From positions 20,468 through 84,467 of the forward strand of contig JABFQN010000006.1 of NCBI GenBank assembly GCA_019685555.1: a DNA stretch of 64,000 bases. Reading direction: 5' to 3'. Made by a program: the position numbers and the translations under genes. This DNA comes from Candidatus Bathyarchaeota archaeon A05DMB-3. Its GTDB lineage: Archaea > Thermoproteota > Bathyarchaeia > Bathyarchaeales > Bathycorpusculaceae. The notes under the pieces were generated by a model. That model saw only the letters and a program-made list of their open reading frames with translations, made no database searches and was not told the origin of the DNA. Shown here piece after piece: positions 16,632 through 25,729 of the stretch (position 1 is its first letter; each line of letters begins with the position of its first letter).

Positions 16632-18257
16632 TTAGAGCTCTGGTTTAGCTTTCCCAAGCTTCCTATCTAGGCATGCCTTAACAAACCCATAGTATTCTGG
16701 GTCAGGTCTTCCGGGGCGACTTTTAAATTCTCCATGAAACTGGGAAGCGAAGAAGAAAAAGTGGTTCGGCAGCTCCAGAATCTCCATTCTCCTACCATCT
16801 GGGCTTCTTCCAGAAAACACTAAACCTTCTTTCTCAAGTTTTTCAGCATAATCCATGTTAACCTCAAATCTGTGGCGGTGGCGTTCATAAATTTCTTCAC
16901 TTTTATAGAGTTTATGCGCTATCGTGTTGGGTTTTACGATTATTTTGTGGGCGCCCAAACGCATCGTAGCCCCCTTATATTTTACGCTTCGCTGTTCTGG
17001 CATGAGGTCAATTACTGGATGCGGCGAATTTGGGGCAATCTCTGTGCTGTTTGCGCCTTCCAAATCACAGACGTTGCGGGCGAATTCCACAACAGCTAAC
17101 TGGAAACCATAGCAGATGCCAAGAAATGGGATGTTGTTTTCCCTTGCAAACTTTACTGCCATGATTTTTCCCTCGGTTCCTCTTGGACCGAAGCCGTATG
17201 GAACGAAAATTCCATCGAAGTCTTTGAGCATTTGAAGCTTGCTTGGGTTTTTCTCGAAGGTTTCTGCTTCAATAAAGTGTATGTTAACCTTGGTTCTACA
17301 GGCTGCTCCACCATGACGTAGCGCCTCGTTCATGCTCACGTAGCTATCCACTAATCCAGCATATTTTCCAACCAACGCTATGCGGATTTCATGTTGGGGG
17401 TTTAATATGGCGTCCACAAACTTTCTCCAACCCTCAAAGTTTGGTTTGCTTTCGGGAAGCCCAAGCCTTTTGCAGATGAAGTTGCCCATTCCTTGCTCAT
17501 CTAAAATAAGCGGAACCTGATAGATTGACTCAACATTGTAGGAACAGAAAACAGCATTTTCTGGTATGGTGCCGAACAAGGCTATTTTTCTCAAAGTTTC
17601 AGAGTCTATCTTTTCAGAGCATCTTGCAACAATAATGTCTGGCTGGATACCGATGCGTCTTAACTCATTGACGCTGTGCTGTAAAGGCTTAGTCTTCATC
17701 TCCTTTGTAACGTCTAAAATCGGAACTAGGGCTACATGCACATACAATGTGTTATCGTAACCTTCTTCTAAACGCATTTGGCGAATAGCCTCTAAAAAGG
17801 GTAGGCCTTCGATGTCGCCTACGGTTCCGCCAACCTCTGTTAGAACAACATCAGTTTTCGAGTTTGCCGCCACACCACGTATACGACTCTTAATTTCGTT
17901 TGTGATGTGAGGAACAATCTGCACACATCTTCCAAGGAAGTCTCCACGGCGTTCCTTTTCGATAACTGCCTTATAAACAATGCCCGTCGTAATGTTATTT
18001 TCCTTTTTCAAGTTTAAATCGAGAAAACGCTCATACCACCCCAAGTCTAGGTCTGTTTCACCACCATCGTCTGTCACGTAGACTTCTCCATGCATGTAGG
18101 GGTTCATGGTTCCAGCGTCAACATTCACGTAAGGGTCAATTTTTATGGCAGTGACCTTAAAGCCCCTTGCCTGAAGCATTTTCCCAACAGAGGATGTTAC
18201 AATGCCCTTGCCCACGGAGCTTAAAACGCCGCCTGTAACAAAAACGTATTTAACCAT
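16632..18257 (-). CDS. pyrG: CTP synthase
   Basis: The 541-residue protein has the two domains of CTP synthase. The amidoligase part begins [17 protein letters not shown] with the P-loop and contains [19 protein letters not shown]. The glutaminase part has the nucleophile in [18 protein letters not shown] and the triad histidine and glutamate in [17 protein letters not shown]. It makes CTP from UTP, ATP and glutamine. ATG at 18257 was selected over an upstream in-frame start because the family begins here and GAGG lies upstream. The nucleophile loop is GICYG instead of the common GICLG. Confidence 0.96.
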   Translation of the reverse strand: MVKYVFVTGGVLSSVGKGIVTSSVGKMLQARGFKVTAIKIDPYVNVDAGTMNPYMHGEVYVTDDGGETDLDLGWYERFLDLNLKKENNITTGIVYKAVIEKERRGDFLGRCVQIVPHITNEIKSRIRGVAANSKTDVVLTEVGGTVGDIEGLPFLEAIRQMRLEEGYDNTLYVHVALVPILDVTKEMKTKPLQHSVNELRRIGIQPDIIVARCSEKIDSETLRKIALFGTIPENAVFCSYNVESIYQVPLILDEQGMGNFICKRLGLPESKPNFEGWRKFVDAILNPQHEIRIALVGKYAGLVDSYVSMNEALRHGGAACRTKVNIHFIEAETFEKNPSKLQMLKDFDGIFVPYGFGPRGTEGKIMAVKFARENNIPFLGICYGFQLAVVEFARNVCDLEGANSTEIAPNSPHPVIDLMPEQRSVKYKGATMRLGAHKIIVKPNTIAHKLYKSEEIYERHRHRFEVNMDYAEKLEKEGLVFSGRSPDGRRMEILELPNHFFFFASQFHGEFKSRPGRPDPEYYGFVKACLDRKLGKAKPEL

Positions 18258-18377
18258 ACTGCCTTCTGCCTCTTTTAATAACAAAACCATAGACGTCAAT
18301 CAGCATTTAAACTTATTCTAGATAATGGCGCAAAAACGCTTCGATGCGTAAATTATTAATAAAACAAGTTGGAAATT

Positions 18378-19310
18378 ATGGCTAAAGATGGCTTAGCCAT
18401 GGATGAGTTTGAATCTTTCCTAGTCGAGAATGGAAATAAAAAGATCTACGTGATATCTCCCGGAGGCAACTGCGGGGATACCCTCATCCATATGGGCTTA
18501 GTAAAGAAGTTGAAAGGTGTTAACGCAGATTACATTTATATGAACTTGGAGGAGGTTTACAAAAAGCGGATAAGTGTAGGCGTCAAATACCTTTTAAACA
18601 TAGCTTCCTTCAAAGCCGGGTTAGACCTCCATTTTAGGCTTTTTAGGATTCCCAGAGAAGTCGAGCTGATCCTATTCGAAGGCGGCGGTTATATGAATGA
18701 CCTATACTATGGGCTTGTCCTCCTCAAAGAGATATTAGAAGATTCAAAAAAGACATCGGTTGCAGTGGCTCCCAACAGCTTCTGGTTCCGCAAGACAGAT
18801 TTTAAAGCTCTTCTCGCAAGTGAAAGACCAGTGACGCTTTTCTGTCGAGAAAAGTACAGCTATGCCCTTCTCTCTGAGATACCCCTTCCAGAAAATGTTG
18901 AAGTTCACCTTTCTAAAGACACTTCGCTGTATTTAACGCGGGAAGACCTAGATGGGCTTATTTTATCTAAGGCTAGAAAGAACAACCTTGTATGCTTTAG
19001 AAGCGACAGAGAATCCATGATCCCCAAAAAAGCCAAGCAACAAATAATCAAGAAGGTTAAAGAGAACTCTAGCAACCTACTTGTTGCAGACATTTCTAAA
19101 TGGGGATCTTTAAAGGCTTATGTGTCAGCAGTAGCCAACTCCAGCAAAATATACACAGACCGACTGCATGTGGCTATAGTTGCCCACATACTTAGAAAGG
19201 AGTTTACACTTTTCGACAATTGTTATCACAAAAATAGAGGGGTTTACGAGTATTCATTAAAAGCGGACCCGAAAGCAAGATTCGAAGATCTATGCTTTCT
19301 GCGAAATTAA
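18378..19310 (+). CDS. polysaccharide pyruvyl transferase family protein
   Basis: The roughly 310-residue protein has the N-terminal GNCGDTLIHMGLVKKL motif, the FEGGGYMNDLYYG loop and the C-terminal YTDRLHVAIVAHILRKEFTLFDN block that define this family (CsaB/WcaK-like). Such enzymes transfer pyruvate from PEP to sugars of surface polymers, though many archaeal members are uncharacterised. ATG at 18378 is used; TTG at 18369 is possible. The next gene, a radical SAM protein, begins 77 bases downstream on the same strand. Confidence 0.8.
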   Translation: MAKDGLAMDEFESFLVENGNKKIYVISPGGNCGDTLIHMGLVKKLKGVNADYIYMNLEEVYKKRISVGVKYLLNIASFKAGLDLHFRLFRIPREVELILFEGGGYMNDLYYGLVLLKEILEDSKKTSVAVAPNSFWFRKTDFKALLASERPVTLFCREKYSYALLSEIPLPENVEVHLSKDTSLYLTREDLDGLILSKARKNNLVCFRSDRESMIPKKAKQQIIKKVKENSSNLLVADISKWGSLKAYVSAVANSSKIYTDRLHVAIVAHILRKEFTLFDNCYHKNRGVYEYSLKADPKARFEDLCFLRN

Positions 19311-19387
19311 TCCATAACATATTTTCCCAGGATATCCAGTTACAACCTATAGGAGCATTTGCCCTTTTAAGGGAGAGAGAGCCTAAA

Positions 19388-20017
19388 ATGACTGCCAAGA
19401 AAGGCTCAAGCATTGTTTATTGGCTTGGAAAAAATCTTTATCTAAATATAACCAACAAATGCCCTAATAACTGCTACTTTTGCCTAAGGAATTTCAAGAA
19501 TGGAGTGGGCGGCTTCAACCTTAAACTGCAAAGAGAACCAGCCTTCAAGGAAGTTTTAAAAGAGCTTCAAAAGGTTATAAACAAGAAAAATTGGAATGAA
19601 ATTGTTTTCTGCGGTTTTGGAGAACCGTTGGCAAGGCTAGACTGTGTAGTGGAAATTACCAGATGGGTGAGGAAATATTACGGAAAAAATGTAACGATGA
19701 GGGTGGACACAAACGGTCAAGGTTTTCTACTTAACAAAGACCGCGATGTTATATGGGAACTGAAAAAGGCGGGTGTTGACAAGATAAGCGTGAGTTTAAA
19801 CGCCCATGATGCGGAAACTTATAACCAAGTTTGCAGACCAGCTTTTGAAAATGCATTTGAAAACGTTCTGAAGTTTGTCAAAAAGGCTAAAGAGGTTTTA
19901 GACGTTGAAGTGACCGTTGTGCGAATTCCGGAAGTTAACATTCAAAGATTAGAGGAAATTGCAAAAGAAATGGGCGTTAAGTTCAGAGTTAGGGAATACA
20001 TACAACCCTTCTGGTAG
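19388..20017 (+). CDS. TatD-associated radical SAM protein
   Basis: The 209-residue protein has NITNKCPNNCYFCLR (CxxxCxxC), CGFGEPLARLD in place of GGEP, and MRVDTNGQGFLL, a combination known from small radical SAM proteins linked to TatD nucleases (tatD_link_rSAM). No tatD is visible next to it. The reading frame continues upstream for 32 codons, but ATG at 19388 matches the family length and has GGGAGAGAG upstream. It lacks any C-terminal auxiliary cluster. Substrate unknown. Confidence 0.75.
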   Translation: MTAKKGSSIVYWLGKNLYLNITNKCPNNCYFCLRNFKNGVGGFNLKLQREPAFKEVLKELQKVINKKNWNEIVFCGFGEPLARLDCVVEITRWVRKYYGKNVTMRVDTNGQGFLLNKDRDVIWELKKAGVDKISVSLNAHDAETYNQVCRPAFENAFENVLKFVKKAKEVLDVEVTVVRIPEVNIQRLEEIAKEMGVKFRVREYIQPFW

Positions 20018-20018
20018 G

Positions 20019-20426
20019 TTAACGCCTCTGGCTCTCAGCTTGATTTATGATGGAGTTTAACTGTTCCATTTTAAGTGGTAAACCGTGGAGAAATTTTCCA
20101 CGAAGCTTTAGACTTTTTAGGAACGTTTCCCTTATAGCTAAGGGTTCGTCAAATTTTACAACGTATTTAAATTCTAGGGCTTTCCGCCATCCCCACGTTT
20201 CGCATTCCTTTCGTTCTTCTTCAGAAAGCTCCTCTTTCCCATAGACATTTTCTATAACTCCATAGCCGATAAACGCGTCGCCAACCTCCGTTTTGGTTAG
20301 GAATAGCACCATTTGTCCGGTTTGCCATTTTCTTGGCGAACTCGTATAATACATGGCTGAGTTGAAAACCTTTTCAACCCAATCTTTTCTCGCTATTCTT
20401 AGGATGCATCCTTCAGCTTTAACCAT
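20019..20426 (-). CDS. EVE/PUA-like domain protein
   Basis: The 135-residue protein starts AEGCILRIARKDWVEKVF and continues WQTGQMVLFLTKTEVGDAF, IGYGVIENVYG and WRKALEFKYVVKFDEPL. The GQMVLFL...GYGxIxxV pattern with later tryptophan is typical of EVE/PUA-like folds that recognise modified bases. The match is by general pattern, so the family is tentative. It ends next to the convergent radical SAM gene. Confidence 0.5.
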   Translation of the reverse strand: MVKAEGCILRIARKDWVEKVFNSAMYYTSSPRKWQTGQMVLFLTKTEVGDAFIGYGVIENVYGKEELSEEERKECETWGWRKALEFKYVVKFDEPLAIRETFLKSLKLRGKFLHGLPLKMEQLNSIINQAESQRR

Positions 20427-20455
20427 GAAAACTCTTCGCCGTCTATATTGGTATT

Positions 20456-21490
20456 TTATGGATTTATAGCTATTTTAATTTCTTTCTTCGAAGTTGAAAG
20501 TATTTCAAAAGCCTCATTAATCCTTTCAAGGGACATCCTTCTTGTTATTAGAGGGCTCACATCGATTGTTTTGGAGGCTATTAGGTTTAGGGCTTTCCTA
20601 AAATGCAGTGGTGTGGCGTGGAAAGCGCCCAACAAGGTGACTTCGCCGTAATGTAGCATTTCAGTGTTAAGCCTTATCTCGGTTCCAGGAGGACATCCAC
20701 CAAACTCTAGCACCTTTCCGCCTTTCCGCACAAGTTTTAGGGCTTGCTCCCATGTTGCTGGCAAACCTATGGCTTCAATGACAACGTCCGCGCCATATCC
20801 GCCAGTTAACCGCCTAACCCTTTCCTCAACCCTCTCTTTCCCAGCATTGACAGTTTCATCTGCGCCGAGTTTTCTTGCAAAATCCAGTCTTTCCTCCACT
20901 AAGTCTATCAGTATGACTTTTTCGGCGCCCATTTTCTTAACAGTTAAAAGGTGTAGCAGCCCTATGGGTCCAGCGCCAATTACAGCTACAGAGTCGCCAA
21001 GCCTAACTTTGACCTCTTCAACTCCGTGGAGCACACATGCCAACGGTTCAGCCACAGCAGCCTCTTCATAAGAAACATGCTGGGGGATTTCTTGCATGTT
21101 CACTGCCACCATGCGGGCTGGAACTTTGATGTATTCGGCGTAACCGCCCCAAAGCCAAATCATGTTTTCGCACAAATTGTATTTGCCTTTTTGGCACATG
21201 GTACATCGCAGACAAGGCGCACTGTTGCCAGCGCGAACCCGCATACCCTTCTTAGGCCATTCTAAGCCTTCGCCAACTTCGACAACGTCGCCCGCCCACT
21301 CATGTCCAAAAACCGTTGGAAGCTTTATGACTCGTTCAACGTAGCCTCTTTGGAAAATTTTAAGGTCTGTGCCACACGTGGTGGCAGCCCTAACCCTCAC
21401 CAGAACCTCGCCAGCTTCAACCCTTGGGGTTTCGACATCTTCAATTCGCAGGTCTTTTACGCCGTAAAGCATAGCAGCCTTCATTTTCAC
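20456..21490 (-). CDS. zinc-dependent medium-chain alcohol/polyol dehydrogenase
   Basis: The 344-residue protein is a classical MDR enzyme. CGTDLKIF and FGHEWAGDVVEVG give the catalytic zinc cysteine and histidine-glutamate, CLRCTMCQKGKYNLC is the structural zinc lobe, and VIGAGPIGLLHLL is the NAD(P)-binding Rossmann motif, followed by the acidic LIDLVEERLD that favours NAD. Substrate could be sorbitol, 2,3-butanediol or threonine. Its ATG overlaps the stop of the upstream paralogue by four bases, so the two genes are an operon. Confidence 0.85.
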   Translation of the reverse strand: MKMKAAMLYGVKDLRIEDVETPRVEAGEVLVRVRAATTCGTDLKIFQRGYVERVIKLPTVFGHEWAGDVVEVGEGLEWPKKGMRVRAGNSAPCLRCTMCQKGKYNLCENMIWLWGGYAEYIKVPARMVAVNMQEIPQHVSYEEAAVAEPLACVLHGVEEVKVRLGDSVAVIGAGPIGLLHLLTVKKMGAEKVILIDLVEERLDFARKLGADETVNAGKERVEERVRRLTGGYGADVVIEAIGLPATWEQALKLVRKGGKVLEFGGCPPGTEIRLNTEMLHYGEVTLLGAFHATPLHFRKALNLIASKTIDVSPLITRRMSLERINEAFEILSTSKKEIKIAINP

Positions 21491-22524
21491 GCCCTGCCTA
21501 GTACCACGACTTTTAGGCTTTCCTTATTTTCCATGGCGGTTTTAAAGGCTTTGGCCGTCTCCTCCAAGGGGAAGCGGTGGGTTATCAAATCCTTAACCCT
21601 TATCTTTCCTGATTTTATTAGTTCTAAGGCTTCTTTTGTCTCGACATGTGAAGTTGAGTAGGATGGGATTATCTGCAGTTCATTGAAGAAAAGCTGTTTT
21701 GGGCTTATTTCCAAAAGTTCTCCAGGGCTGGTTGGTGCAAAAACACAGAGTTTCCCACCCTTACGACATACGCTTAATGCAGTCTTGTAGGCTTCTAAGC
21801 TTGGAGCTGTGACAACAGCTAAATCTACGCCTCTTCCATCTGTTTCAGCCATGACCACTTCGGTTAAATTCGCTCTGTTCGGGTTTACAACAACATCTGC
21901 GCCGAACTTTTCAGCATATTTTAAGCGGAAGTCAATTAAGTCGCTTACAATGGTTTTTTCAGCGCCGAAAATTTTTGACAAGGCTGTATGAATTATGCCA
22001 GTTGCTCCAACGCCAATCACCGCTACAATGTCGCCTTTACGAACTCCGCATTTTTTTATAGCCCTTAAACAGCACCCTATAGGTTCTATCAAAGTTGCCT
22101 CTTCAAAGGATACGCCTCTCGGAATTTTGAGCGTGTCCAACTTGAGGTTTGGAGCTGGAACCTTGAAGTATTCTGCAAACCCGCCTGGAAAAATGTTAGT
22201 CTCGTGGAATTGTCGGCAGAGGGTGAAATCTCCACGTAGACAGTAGTGACATTTTAGGCACGGTACATGATGGTGAACAAAAACCCTATCACCAACGTCG
22301 AAACCCTTCACATCCCTGCCTTTTTCAACAATAACACCGGAAGGCTCATGTCCAAGAACCAGCGGCGCGCGAGTTTTCAGATACCACTCCATTAAATCTG
22401 AACCGCATATACCGCAAGCCTTCATCTCAACTAAAACTTCGTCTCGGCTTATCTTTGGAATTGGCACATCCTCTATTCTTACGTCGTTTTGGCTATAATA
22501 CATTGCAGCTTTCATTTGGCTCAA
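21487..22524 (-). CDS. zinc-dependent medium-chain alcohol dehydrogenase
   Basis: The 345-residue protein is a paralogue of the next gene with CGSDLMEWY, LGHEPSGVIVEKG, structural zinc cysteines CLKCHYCLRGDFTLC and VIGVGATGIIHTAL. The last motif has GxGATG instead of GxGPxG. It is first in a two-gene operon. The neighbouring 2-oxoacid/acetoin dehydrogenase genes allow the idea of a butanediol or acetoin route, which is inference. The start is the ATG at 22524. Confidence 0.85.
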   Translation of the reverse strand: MSQMKAAMYYSQNDVRIEDVPIPKISRDEVLVEMKACGICGSDLMEWYLKTRAPLVLGHEPSGVIVEKGRDVKGFDVGDRVFVHHHVPCLKCHYCLRGDFTLCRQFHETNIFPGGFAEYFKVPAPNLKLDTLKIPRGVSFEEATLIEPIGCCLRAIKKCGVRKGDIVAVIGVGATGIIHTALSKIFGAEKTIVSDLIDFRLKYAEKFGADVVVNPNRANLTEVVMAETDGRGVDLAVVTAPSLEAYKTALSVCRKGGKLCVFAPTSPGELLEISPKQLFFNELQIIPSYSTSHVETKEALELIKSGKIRVKDLITHRFPLEETAKAFKTAMENKESLKVVVLGRA

Positions 22525-22656
22525 AAGGTTTCTCTATCGCAAAACACTTAAGACTTTCCAAAATCAAAACAAGTCGCATTATCCACTAAACTGGCTTTAC
22601 ATTTCGCGGCAAGTCTTATATTCAACTTGGATAACCTTAAAGCTAAGGAGATTGAA

Positions 22657-22920
22657 ATGAGGGGACAAGGCGCCATAATATTTCTAATAGTCTTCTTTGC
22701 TGTTTTGATGGCTTCCCTAGCCATGCCCGAGATTCCTCCGGGACAAACACTTTATGGACTTTTGGGAATTCCAGAAACGGATTACTTGATTCTTGGAGTA
22801 TCCGCCACAGTGCTTATGATGGCTGTATTCAATGGAGTGGTTTACGGCGTCATTGTGTGGCTTTTATTCACATTCGGAACAGCCTTTATGAAGCGTAAAT
22901 CACCTGCTTCCCCTTCTTAG
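22657..22920 (+). CDS. small membrane protein with two or three transmembrane helices
   Basis: The 87-residue protein has hydrophobic segments at about residues 4-23 (IIFLIVFFAVLMASLAM), 40-55 and 58-78 and a short basic tail. ATG at 22657 is preferred over the TTG ten codons earlier because AAGGAG sits six bases upstream. I do not recognise a family. It converges on the E2 gene with a three-base gap. Confidence 0.6.
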   Translation: MRGQGAIIFLIVFFAVLMASLAMPEIPPGQTLYGLLGIPETDYLILGVSATVLMMAVFNGVVYGVIVWLLFTFGTAFMKRKSPASPS

Positions 22921-22923
22921 GCT

Positions 22924-24036
22924 TCAAAAGAAATTGGGGGACTCTAAATAATGCTTTATCTTTTGCAGGAATTTTGCAGCTGGGGCTCCGTCGACAATTC
23001 TATGGTCATAGGATAGGCTTAAAGTCGTGAAAGGCTTAATTTCAAGCTTTTCACCAACAGCGACTGGTTTTTCAACAATTTTCCCAACCCCGAGGATGGC
23101 GGCTTCAGGTGGATTTATAATAGGCGTAAAAAACTCCACGTCGAACATTCCTAAATTCGAAACTGTAAAGGTTCCGCCGCTTAACTCCTCCTTTTTCAGC
23201 CTTCCATCTCTGGCTTTTTCTGTTAAATCCTTAAGAACAGCATCTATCTCCTTCAACGACTTCTTATCCGCATTGTGGATTACTGGCACCACCAAGCCAT
23301 GTTCCGTGGCGACTGCCACACCAACGTTTACGTCTTCGAAAACCTTGATTTTATCACCTTCAAGGGTCGAGTTTATGATGGAGTTTTCAGTCAAAGCCCT
23401 TGCAACAGCGGCAACGATAATGGCGGTGTAAGAAACTTGAAGTTTCTCGCGGAGTTTAGCTGCTTCTGAAAAATCAACACTTGTCATTACCGTGCTGTGA
23501 GGTACTGTTCTAAAACTTGCCGAAACCCTTTCTGCAGTGGTTTTTCTATAACCGCTTAAAGGGATAATCTCCTTAACCTTTGGCATTATGCCGCGTGATT
23601 CTTCGATAAAACGCCTTACATCCTCCTCAACTATTCTTCCCTCTGGACCAGTGCGGCGGACAAAGGATAAGTCTATACCGTATTCTCTTGCTAGACGTTT
23701 CGCCGCTGGCGAGGCTAAAATTCTACCTTTAACCTCTTCTGAAACTTCTTTTGGCGCTTCTGTCAAAACTTTTATCTCCGCTTCTGAAAGCTGCTCATCC
23801 GGCGCTGTTATTATGGCTAGGACAGCGTCAACAAGCGCTTCTTCCCCTTCGCCTACAAGAATTTTCCGCAGTACGCCCGAAGCTGGAGTTTCTAAGTCGT
23901 AAGTAGCTTTTTCCGAGATTATTTCGACAATAGGCTCGCCTTTTTCAACCCTTTCGCCTTCCCGCTTATACCATTTGCCAACACTGCCGCTTCTCATTGT
24001 TAGGCTAAGCTTCGGCATGACAACCTTCGTAACCAT
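22924..24036 (-). CDS. dihydrolipoamide acyltransferase (E2) of a 2-oxoacid or acetoin dehydrogenase complex
   Basis: The 370-residue protein has three parts: an N-terminal lipoyl domain with the modified lysine in IISEKATYDLE (about residue 43), a peripheral subunit-binding domain (ASPAAKRLAREYGIDLSFV), and a catalytic domain ending SLSYDHRIVDGAPAAKFL with the active-site HRxxDG. It passes an acyl group from E1 through lipoate to CoA. One lipoyl domain is the usual archaeal form. It is separated from E1-beta by a GNAT gene on the other strand, so it probably has its own promoter in 24037-24210. No E3 gene or lipoate ligase is in the window. Confidence 0.92.
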   Translation of the reverse strand: MVTKVVMPKLSLTMRSGSVGKWYKREGERVEKGEPIVEIISEKATYDLETPASGVLRKILVGEGEEALVDAVLAIITAPDEQLSEAEIKVLTEAPKEVSEEVKGRILASPAAKRLAREYGIDLSFVRRTGPEGRIVEEDVRRFIEESRGIMPKVKEIIPLSGYRKTTAERVSASFRTVPHSTVMTSVDFSEAAKLREKLQVSYTAIIVAAVARALTENSIINSTLEGDKIKVFEDVNVGVAVATEHGLVVPVIHNADKKSLKEIDAVLKDLTEKARDGRLKKEELSGGTFTVSNLGMFDVEFFTPIINPPEAAILGVGKIVEKPVAVGEKLEIKPFTTLSLSYDHRIVDGAPAAKFLQKIKHYLESPNFF

Positions 24037-24210
24037 GTTGATTCCGCCGTTGTCATGTCATTTTTGCCTCTTATTTTATTTTCGCTTAGGAAATAGCAAA
24101 GTTCCTTCTAGAGCATGGTCGCTCATGGTTCCAAAATTGTCAAATTTTACAGATATGTTTATAGGCTGTTCGCTTTGACTAGATTTGAATGTTTAGGAGT
24201 GTCTAAAAGG

Positions 24211-24729
24211 ATGGTCGTCATCAGAAAAGCACATGACGAAGATATAAAAGCTCTTAGCAGAAAGCTCCTATTACTCTTAAAAGACGAGAGTAGCCAAATC
24301 TACATCGATAACGTTGTTAAATTCGGCATTCCCGACGTGTACGTCGAAAAAGCTTTTGCAGAAGAAACATTACAAAATGCGATTGAAAAAGGAGGAGCGA
24401 CGTTTTACCTTGCATTTGAAAATAACGACATTATAGGATTCGCCCAAATTATGCGACAAAACGCAAGCACCGCAGAATTAGATAGGATTGTAGTCTTTCC
24501 ACCATATGAAAGGAAGGGGATTGGCACCCAACTATTGCAGTTCGCCCTCTTTGATATGGAACAAAAAGGAGTTAGCCACGTGTTTGTGAACACGGGAAAA
24601 GAGGAAACCCACGCTAGAAGATTTTACGAGAAAAACGGTTTCAAGCTGGTAAAAGAAGCTACAATAGACACTCCATGGGGCAAAAAGTTAAACATTGTCA
24701 CATACCAGCTTCGTCTAGGAAGCATTTAG
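24211..24729 (+). CDS. GNAT-family N-acetyltransferase
   Basis: The 172-residue protein shows GNAT motifs: VIRKAHDEDIKALSRKLL, AELDRIVVFPPYERKGIGTQL (acetyl-CoA loop ERKGIG) and THARRFYEKNGFKLV. ATG at 24211 is chosen with AGGAG upstream; the 32-codon extension lacks family similarity. It sits on the plus strand between the E1-beta and E2 genes, splitting that set. The substrate is unknown. Confidence 0.8.
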   Translation: MVVIRKAHDEDIKALSRKLLLLLKDESSQIYIDNVVKFGIPDVYVEKAFAEETLQNAIEKGGATFYLAFENNDIIGFAQIMRQNASTAELDRIVVFPPYERKGIGTQLLQFALFDMEQKGVSHVFVNTGKEETHARRFYEKNGFKLVKEATIDTPWGKKLNIVTYQLRLGSI

Positions 24730-24736
24730 ATTTTCA

Positions 24737-25711
24737 TTAAATTATTTCCTTTATGGCTTTAACTATCGCCTTTTCATTTGGAATCACATATTGCTCTAAT
24801 GGTGGGCTGAAGGGAATGGGAGTGTCTGGTTCTGCCACTCGCTTTATCGGTGCATCTAAATAGTCTATGGCTTCCTCTGCGACTATGGCGGCTATTTCAG
24901 CTGTTACACCTGCGGTTTTGCAGTCCTCGCTTACGGCAACAAGCCTACCCGTCTTCTTAACAGAGTTAATTATAGCTTTTTTGTCAAGGGGCGTAAGGGT
25001 TCTTGGGTCAACAACTTCAACACTTACGCCTTCAGCCTCGAGGATTTCTGCAGCTTTTAAGGCTTTGTGAACCATGCAAAGGGTAGCCACAACCGTAACA
25101 TCTTCGCCTTCCCTTTTAATGTCCGCCACTCCAAAAGGAATAATGTAATCCTCTTCCGGAACTTCGCCTTCAACATGGTATAGAAGCTTATGCTCGCAGA
25201 AGATTACCGGGTTGTTTCCGCGAATTGCAGCTTTCAAAAGCCCCTTGGCGTCGTAAGGCGTGGAAGGCACAGCCACATATAATCCTGGAACATGCATGAA
25301 CCAAGCTTCTAAGCTCTGCGAATGATGCGCGGCAATGTTCACTCCACCCCCAAAAGGCGTTCTAATCACAAGTGGAACCTTTGCCTGCCCCCCGAACATA
25401 TACCGCAGTTTCGCTGCTTGATTAGCTATTTGATCCATGGCTAGGGCTGTTAAATCTCCAAACATTATTTCTGCCACTGGGCGCATTCCAGTTATTGCCG
25501 CGCCCACAGCTACGCCGATTATGGCGTTTTCCGATATTGGCGTGTCCCTAACCCGATCATCTCCGAATTCTTCAGCTAAACCATCTGTTACCTTGAAAGC
25601 TCCACCCCAGTATCTGCCAATATCCTCGCCTAAAAGGAAAACCGCGGGGTTTCTTCGCATTTCTTCTCTTAAAGCTTCGCGCAACGCTTCTCTATAGGAT
25701 ATTTTTCTCAT
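24737..25711 (-). CDS. 2-oxoacid or acetoin dehydrogenase E1 component, beta subunit
   Basis: The 324-residue protein carries E1-beta blocks: FLLGEDIGRYWGGAFKVT, RVRDTPISENAIIGVAVGAA, RPVAEIMFGDLTALAMDQI and GGGVNIAAHHSQSLEAWF with the conserved histidine. With the alpha subunit it forms the thiamine-diphosphate decarboxylase of pyruvate, branched 2-oxoacids or acetoin. It lies 18 bases after E1-alpha and is likely translated from the same message. Confidence 0.92.
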   Translation of the reverse strand: MRKISYREALREALREEMRRNPAVFLLGEDIGRYWGGAFKVTDGLAEEFGDDRVRDTPISENAIIGVAVGAAITGMRPVAEIMFGDLTALAMDQIANQAAKLRYMFGGQAKVPLVIRTPFGGGVNIAAHHSQSLEAWFMHVPGLYVAVPSTPYDAKGLLKAAIRGNNPVIFCEHKLLYHVEGEVPEEDYIIPFGVADIKREGEDVTVVATLCMVHKALKAAEILEAEGVSVEVVDPRTLTPLDKKAIINSVKKTGRLVAVSEDCKTAGVTAEIAAIVAEEAIDYLDAPIKRVAEPDTPIPFSPPLEQYVIPNEKAIVKAIKEII

Positions 25712-25729
25712 GTTTGGTTTCTCTCCCTT

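Noticed and set aside
24115..24210. 32-codon N-terminal extension of the GNAT gene
   Set aside because: It lacks family similarity, and the ATG at 24211 has an AGGAG site and matches the normal GNAT start.
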